A DNA stretch of 64,000 bases. Origin: Leucobacter chromiisoli. Its GTDB lineage: Bacteria > Actinomycetota > Actinomycetes > Actinomycetales > Microbacteriaceae. Below, one piece after another: positions 63,407-64,000 of this stretch. Position 1 is the stretch's first letter. Every line of letters starts with the position of its first letter. Where the stretch lies: positions 62,001 to 126,000 of the forward strand of contig NZ_JAEHOH010000003.1 of the NCBI RefSeq assembly GCF_016522505.1. Direction: 5' to 3'. The notes below the pieces were generated by a model. That model did no database searches. It saw only the letters and a list, made by a program, of their open reading frames with translations, and had not been told where the DNA came from. The position numbers were made by a program, and so were the translations under genes.

Positions 63407-63416
63407 GGGGGGGGGG
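63407..63416. repeat. Run of ten G between fadB and dxs
   Basis: An uninterrupted G10 tract (on + strand), flanked by CCCC before and CCCGGG after, in the 47-base gap between two convergent genes. It is noncoding here. Confidence 0.8.
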
Positions 63417-63428
63417 CCCGGGCGGCGA

Positions 63429-64000
63429 CTACTCCGGGCGGGCCACCGGGATCCGGGTGCCCCGAACCTGCTCGGCCACGTTGGAGGCGATCTGCTCGGC
63501 GGTCAGCCCGGCGTCGGCCAGCAGCTCACCGCGGGAGGCGTGCTCCGGGAACTCGTCGGGGGTGCCGAGCTCGCTCACCGCCGTGTCGACCCCGGCGTCG
63601 CGGAGCGCCTGGCGGATGCGCGTGCCCACACCGCCGACCCGGATGCCGTCCTCGATGCTGATGAGCAGCCGGTGGTCGCCGGCGAAGTCGATGACCGACT
63701 CCCGCACGGGCACCACCCATCGCGGATCCACGACCGTCGAGGTGATGCCCTGCTCGGCCAGGATCGCGGCCGCCTCGAGCGCCACCCTCGCCATGGGCCC
63801 GACCGTGACGAAGAGCACGTCGCGCATCGGGGCGCCCTCCGCAGCGTCGGCCTCCGCGCCCGCTCCCGCGGCGCGCGCCTCCGCGATGCTCTCGGCGAGA
63901 GTGAGGGTGCCCGTGGCGGTGGAGACCGAGGCGTCCTCGTGCAGCACGTCCGCGCCGTCCGCCGTCCGCCGCAGAGCGGGCACGGGAGCGCCCACGGATC
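63429..64000 (-). CDS. dxs: 1-deoxy-D-xylulose-5-phosphate synthase, C-terminal part (runs off the window)
   Basis: The last roughly 190 codons of DXS, the first enzyme of the MEP isoprenoid pathway. Visible are the end of the transketolase central domain (GAPVPALRRTADGADVLHE) and the C-terminal domain with DVLFVTVGPMARVALEAA, VVDPRWVVPVRESVI and LLISIEDGIRVGGVGTRI. Between them is an inserted stretch rich in Ala, Gly and Glu of about 30 residues (SIAEARAAGAGAEADAAEG) not usual in the family. The 5' part lies beyond base 64000. Confidence 0.93.
   Translation of the reverse strand, partial: SVGAPVPALRRTADGADVLHEDASVSTATGTLTLAESIAEARAAGAGAEADAAEGAPMRDVLFVTVGPMARVALEAAAILAEQGITSTVVDPRWVVPVRESVIDFAGDHRLLISIEDGIRVGGVGTRIRQALRDAGVDTAVSELGTPDEFPEHASRGELLADAGLTAEQIASNVAEQVRGTRIPVARPE

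Noticed and set aside
63383-63425. Terminator between fadB and dxs
   Set aside because: A 7-bp CCGCCCG/CGGGCGG pair can form but the loop is about 29 bases and includes the G10 tract, so I do not count it as a terminator.

Overview
The window is a high-GC chromosomal segment of an actinobacterium. A member of Microbacteriaceae (Leucobacter-like) is my best inference. The grounds are the mycothiol-dependent formaldehyde pathway (mscR plus a metallo-beta-lactamase partner), paired clpP1/clpP2, a DUF3000 protein, a short-stem ileS T-box leader, many GTG/TTG starts and many apparently leaderless genes. No rRNA, CRISPR array, transposase, integrase or phage gene was seen.

Layout. 1-8375: start of uvrA (minus) with a LexA-type SOS box; a two-gene RES toxin/antitoxin module, a VOC protein and an AraC regulator lying between uvrA and uvrB; then a methyltransferase, small membrane proteins and a MarR regulator with a palindromic operator. 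8376-14100: an accessory block with visibly lower GC, made of two divergent operons. One encodes a GULO-type FAD oxidase, a sensory-rhodopsin-transducer (ASRT)-like protein and an FUSC membrane protein. The other encodes a GH15 glucoamylase/trehalase-like enzyme and an LLM-class flavin oxidoreductase. 14200-25180: ndk, DUF4233, folC and ileS (with T-box) on minus; a TetR/GyrI-like fusion, valS and two small genes on plus. 25240-30860: clpX, clpP2, clpP1 and tig, then tRNA-Pro, tRNA-Gly, a gamma-carbonic anhydrase homologue and tRNA-Asn. 30940-37836: an ABC ATPase, then a tight recO-uppS-dusB-dgt-dnaG operon (minus). 37870-43540: a TRIC/UPF0126 membrane protein, ruvC-yebC, HIT-thrS and an AAA ATPase. 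43660-45380: a Gly-Cys-Val tRNA cluster, an exported HExxH protein and tRNA-Val(CAC). 45430-51400: DUF1206, nnrE, and a purine operon of NCS1 permease, adenine deaminase and an adenosine-deaminase-family protein. 51430-64000: mscR with its likely S-formylmycothiol hydrolase, an ankyrin protein, an acyl-CoA dehydrogenase, pemK-like/zapE, an alpha/beta hydrolase, DUF3000-rnd, a fadA-fadB beta-oxidation pair and the 3' part of dxs.

How the parts work together. Most of the window is housekeeping: DNA repair, aminoacyl-tRNA supply, Clp proteolysis, replication priming, isoprenoid and folate synthesis. The parts most worth a second look are the lower-GC ASRT/GULO/GH15/LLM block, the RES module between the uvr genes, the TetR-GyrI fusion whose likely operator overlaps the ileS promoter, the deaminase-family protein lacking the usual catalytic glutamate motif, and the repeated leaderless promoter arrangement. 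All calls come from reading the sequence by eye. No database search was run, so family names are recognition-level and start sites are inferred from Shine-Dalgarno or -10 positions.
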